This document shows, piece after piece, positions 61,201-64,000 of a stretch of DNA of 64,000 bases. This stretch comes from Megalobrama amblycephala. Taxonomy: Eukaryota; Chordata; Actinopteri; Cypriniformes; Xenocyprididae. The DNA lies in assembly GCF_018812025.1 (NCBI RefSeq), contig NC_063054.1, forward strand, positions 37,514,896 to 37,578,895, read 5' to 3'. How positions within the stretch are numbered: position 1 is the stretch's first letter; every line of letters starts with the position of its first letter. The notes below the pieces were generated by a model, which was not told the DNA's origin, ran no database searches, and worked only from the letters and a program-made list of their open reading frames with translations. A program made the translations under genes and the position numbers.

Positions 61201-64000
61201 GCGGCGCGTTTCTGTATTTGGTTGCGTTGTGAGCATTTGCGGCGCGTTTCTGTATTTGGTTGCGTTGTGAGCATTTGCGGCGCGTTTCTGTATTTGGTTG
61301 CGTTGTGAGCATTTGCGGCGCGTTTCTGTATTTGGTTGCGTTGTGAGCATTTGCGGCGCGTTTCTGTATTTGGTTGCGTTGTGAGCATTTGCGGCGCGTT
61401 TCTGTATTTGGTTGCGTTGTGAGCATTTGCGGCGCGTTTCTGTATTTGGTTGCGTTGTGAGCATTTGCGGCGCGTTTCTGTATTTGGTTGCGTTGTGAGC
61501 ATTTGCGGCGCGTTTCTGTATTTGGTTGCGTTGTGAGCATTTGCGGCGCGTTTCTGTATTTGGTTGCGTTGTGAGCATTTGCGGCGCGTTTCTGTATTTG
61601 GTTGCGTTGTGAGCATTTGCGGCGCGTTTCTGTATTTGGTTGCGTTGTGAGCATTTGCGGCGCGTTTCTGTATTTGGTTGCGTTGTGAGCATTTGCGGCG
61701 CGTTTCTGTATTTGGTTGCGTTGTGAGCATTTGCGGCGCGTTTCTGTATTTGGTTGCGTTGTGAGCATTTGCGGCGCGTTTCTGTATTTGGTTGCGTTGT
61801 GAGCATTTGCGGCGCGTTTCTGTATTTGGTTGCGTTGTGAGCATTTGCGGCGCGTTTCTGTATTTGGTTGCGTTGTGAGCATTTGCGGCGCGTTTCTGTA
61901 TTTGGTTGCGTTGTGAGCATTTGCGGCGCGTTTCTGTATTTGGTTGCGTTGTGAGCATTTGCGGCGCGTTTCTGTATTTGGTTGCGTTGTGAGCATTTGC
62001 GGCGCGTTTCTGTATTTGGTTGCGTTGTGAGCATTTGCGGCGCGTTTCTGTATTTGGTTGCGTTGTGAGCATTTGCGGCGCGTTTCTGTATTTGGTTGCG
62101 TTGTGAGCATTTGCGGCGCGTTTCTGTATTTGGTTGCGTTGTGAGCATTTGCGGCGCGTTTCTGTATTTGGTTGCGTTGTGAGCATTTGCGGCGCGTTTC
62201 TGTATTTGGTTGCGTTGTGAGCATTTGCGGCGCGTTTCTGTATTTGGTTGCGTTGTGAGCATTTGCGGCGCGTTTCTGTATTTGGTTGCGTTGTGAGCAT
62301 TTGCGGCGCGTTTCTGTATTTGGTTGCGTTGTGAGCATTTGCGGCGCGTTTCTGTATTTGGTTGCGTTGTGAGCATTTGCGGCGCGTTTCTGTATTTGGT
62401 TGCGTTGTGAGCATTTGCGGCGCGTTTCTGTATTTGGTTGCGTTGTGAGCATTTGCGGCGCGTTTCTGTATTTGGTTGCGTTGTGAGCATTTGCGGCGCG
62501 TTTCTGTATTTGGTTGCGTTGTGAGCATTTGCGGCGCGTTTCTGTATTTGGTTGCGTTGTGAGCATTTGCGGCGCGTTTCTGTATTTGGTTGCGTTGTGA
62601 GCATTTGCGGCGCGTTTCTGTATTTGGTTGCGTTGTGAGCATTTGCGGCGCGTTTCTGTATTTGGTTGCGTTGTGAGCATTTGCGGCGCGTTTCTGTATT
62701 TGGTTGCGTTGTGAGCATTTGCGGCGCGTTTCTGTATTTGGTTGCGTTGTGAGCATTTGCGGCGCGTTTCTGTATTTGGTTGCGTTGTGAGCATTTGCGG
62801 CGCGTTTCTGTATTTGGTTGCGTTGTGAGCATTTGCGGCGCGTTTCTGTATTTGGTTGCGTTGTGAGCATTTGCGGCGCGTTTCTGTATTTGGTTGCGTT
62901 GTGAGCATTTGCGGCGCGTTTCTGTATTTGGTTGCGTTGTGAGCATTTGCGGCGCGTTTCTGTATTTGGTTGCGTTGTGAGCATTTGCGGCGCGTTTCTG
63001 TATTTGGTTGCGTTGTGAGCATTTGCGGCGCGTTTCTGTATTTGGTTGCGTTGTGAGCATTTGCGGCGCGTTTCTGTATTTGGTTGCGTTGTGAGCATTT
63101 GCGGCGCGTTTCTGTATTTGGTTGCGTTGTGAGCATTTGCGGCGCGTTTCTGTATTTGGTTGCGTTGTGAGCATTTGCGGCGCGTTTCTGTATTTGGTTG
63201 CGTTGTGAGCATTTGCGGCGCGTTTCTGTATTTGGTTGCGTTGTGAGCATTTGCGGCGCGTTTCTGTATTTGGTTGCGTTGTGAGCATTTGCGGCGCGTT
63301 TCTGTATTTGGTTGCGTTGTGAGCATTTGCGGCGCGTTTCTGTATTTGGTTGCGTTGTGAGCATTTGCGGCGCGTTTCTGTATTTGGTTGCGTTGTGAGC
63401 ATTTGCGCGCGCTGTATTTGCGGCGCGTTTCTGTATTTGGTTGCGTTGTGAGCATTTGCGGCGCGTTTCTGTATTTGGTTGCGTTGTGAGCATTTGCGGC
63501 GCGTTTCTGTATTTGGTTGCGTTGTGAGCATTTGCGGCGCGTTTCTGTATTTGGTTGCGTTGTGAGTATTTGCGGCGCGTTTCTGTATTTGGTTGCGTTG
63601 TGAGCATTTGCGGCGCGTTTCTGTATTTGGTTGCGTTGTGAGTATTTGCGGCGCGTTTCTGTATTTGGTTGCGTTGTGAGCATTTGCGGCGCGTTTCTGT
63701 ATTTGGTTGCGTTGTGAGCATTTGCGGCGCGTTTCTGTATTTGGTTGCGTTGTGAGCATTTGCGGCGCGTTTCTGTATTTGGTTGCGTTGTGAGCATTTG
63801 CGGCGCGTTTCTGTATTTGGTTGCGTTGTGAGCATTTGCGGCGCGTTTCTGTATTTGGTTGCGTTGTGAGCATTTGCGGCGCGTTTCTGTATTTGGTTGC
63901 GTTGTGAGCATTTGCGGCGCGTTTCTGTATTTGGTTGCGTTGTGAGCATTTGCGGCGCGTTTCTGTATTTGGTTGCGTTGTGAGCATTTGCGGCGCGTTT
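55203..64000. repeat. Homogeneous 38-bp minisatellite in a bphl intron, reaches the window edge
   Basis: The unit is 38 bp: TTTCTGTATTTGGTTGCGTT followed by GTGAGCATTTGCGGCGCG. About 231 copies fill 8.8 kb, nearly all identical. Each unit has four CpGs. The first five or so copies at the left (55203-55390) carry GCAGCGCA in place of GCGGCGCG, plus single changes (GAGTTGT, GAACATT). Rare internal variants are a 36-bp unit near 58801-58816, a rearranged unit near 63400-63425, and GAGTATT copies at 63567 and 63643. No stop codon occurs in any minus-strand frame, so frames of about 2,900-3,000 codons arise; they are artefacts. The far boundary is outside the window. Confidence 0.98.

Noticed and set aside
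54937..63987. Open frames of about 2,900-3,016 codons on the minus strand
   Set aside because: They are translations of a 38-bp satellite in three frames. All three frames give the same 38-residue cycle. Only the last about 60 codons, belonging to bphl, are real.
55203..64000. CRISPR-like array of 38-bp repeats
   Set aside because: The repeats are head to tail with no spacers, in a vertebrate intron, with no cas genes.

Overview
This is eukaryotic DNA from a teleost fish, most likely a cyprinid (carp, goldfish or zebrafish relative). The genes are split by GT-AG introns. The encoded proteins match vertebrate families. The non-coding DNA is full of fish-type interspersed elements: a Tc1-like transposon, TTAA-flanked elements, hAT-like elements and fold-back MITEs, with long AT-rich minisatellites between them. 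The species call is inference; the clade call rests on protein similarity and repeat style.

Four protein genes can be supported. (1) At 3490-3686, minus strand, lies the first coding exon of what is probably desmoplakin (dsp); the rest of that gene would lie left of the window. (2) At 21271-41130, plus strand, is a complete ten-exon slc22a23, an SLC22/MFS transporter-like protein of 599 residues. All exon junctions join in frame. (3) At 48722-50586, minus strand, is a complete three-exon psmg4 (proteasome assembly chaperone 4, 129 residues). (4) At 52492-55109, minus strand, are the last five coding exons of bphl (valacyclovirase-type alpha/beta hydrolase); its 5' exons lie right of the window. 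The order and orientations bphl > psmg4 > < slc22a23, with dsp beyond, match human 6p25-p24 as I recall it, except that the human TUBB2A/TUBB2B genes between BPHL and PSMG4 are absent here. The genes are neighbours by ancestry and do not form a shared pathway.

The rest is repeats; tandem arrays take up roughly two fifths of the window. 0-3.4 kb: MITEs, and a minisatellite lying between inverted arms. 4.6-10.2 kb: two more minisatellites of the same family. 10.5-15 kb: a TTAA element, and a Tc1 copy sitting inside a GATA microsatellite. 15.4-20.1 kb: AT-rich and TAGCATGTT arrays, with one orphan exon-like segment. 20.6-21.7 kb: the CpG-rich promoter and first exon of slc22a23. slc22a23 introns: nested transposons, a hAT-like element carrying about seven internal tandem units, and a 3-kb minisatellite in the last intron. 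43.4-47.8 kb: a 4.4-kb element with terminal inverted repeats of about 125 bp, whose interior is almost pure minisatellite. 55.2 kb to the right edge: a very homogeneous 38-bp minisatellite (about 231 copies seen, continuing past the window) in a bphl intron.

The most interesting theme is the repeated tie between transposon ends and minisatellites. The most striking single object is the 38-bp, CpG-dense array. It has no stop in any of the three minus-strand frames, and one of those frames runs directly into the true reading frame of the next bphl exon. I see no bacterial-type operon, CRISPR array or defence system.
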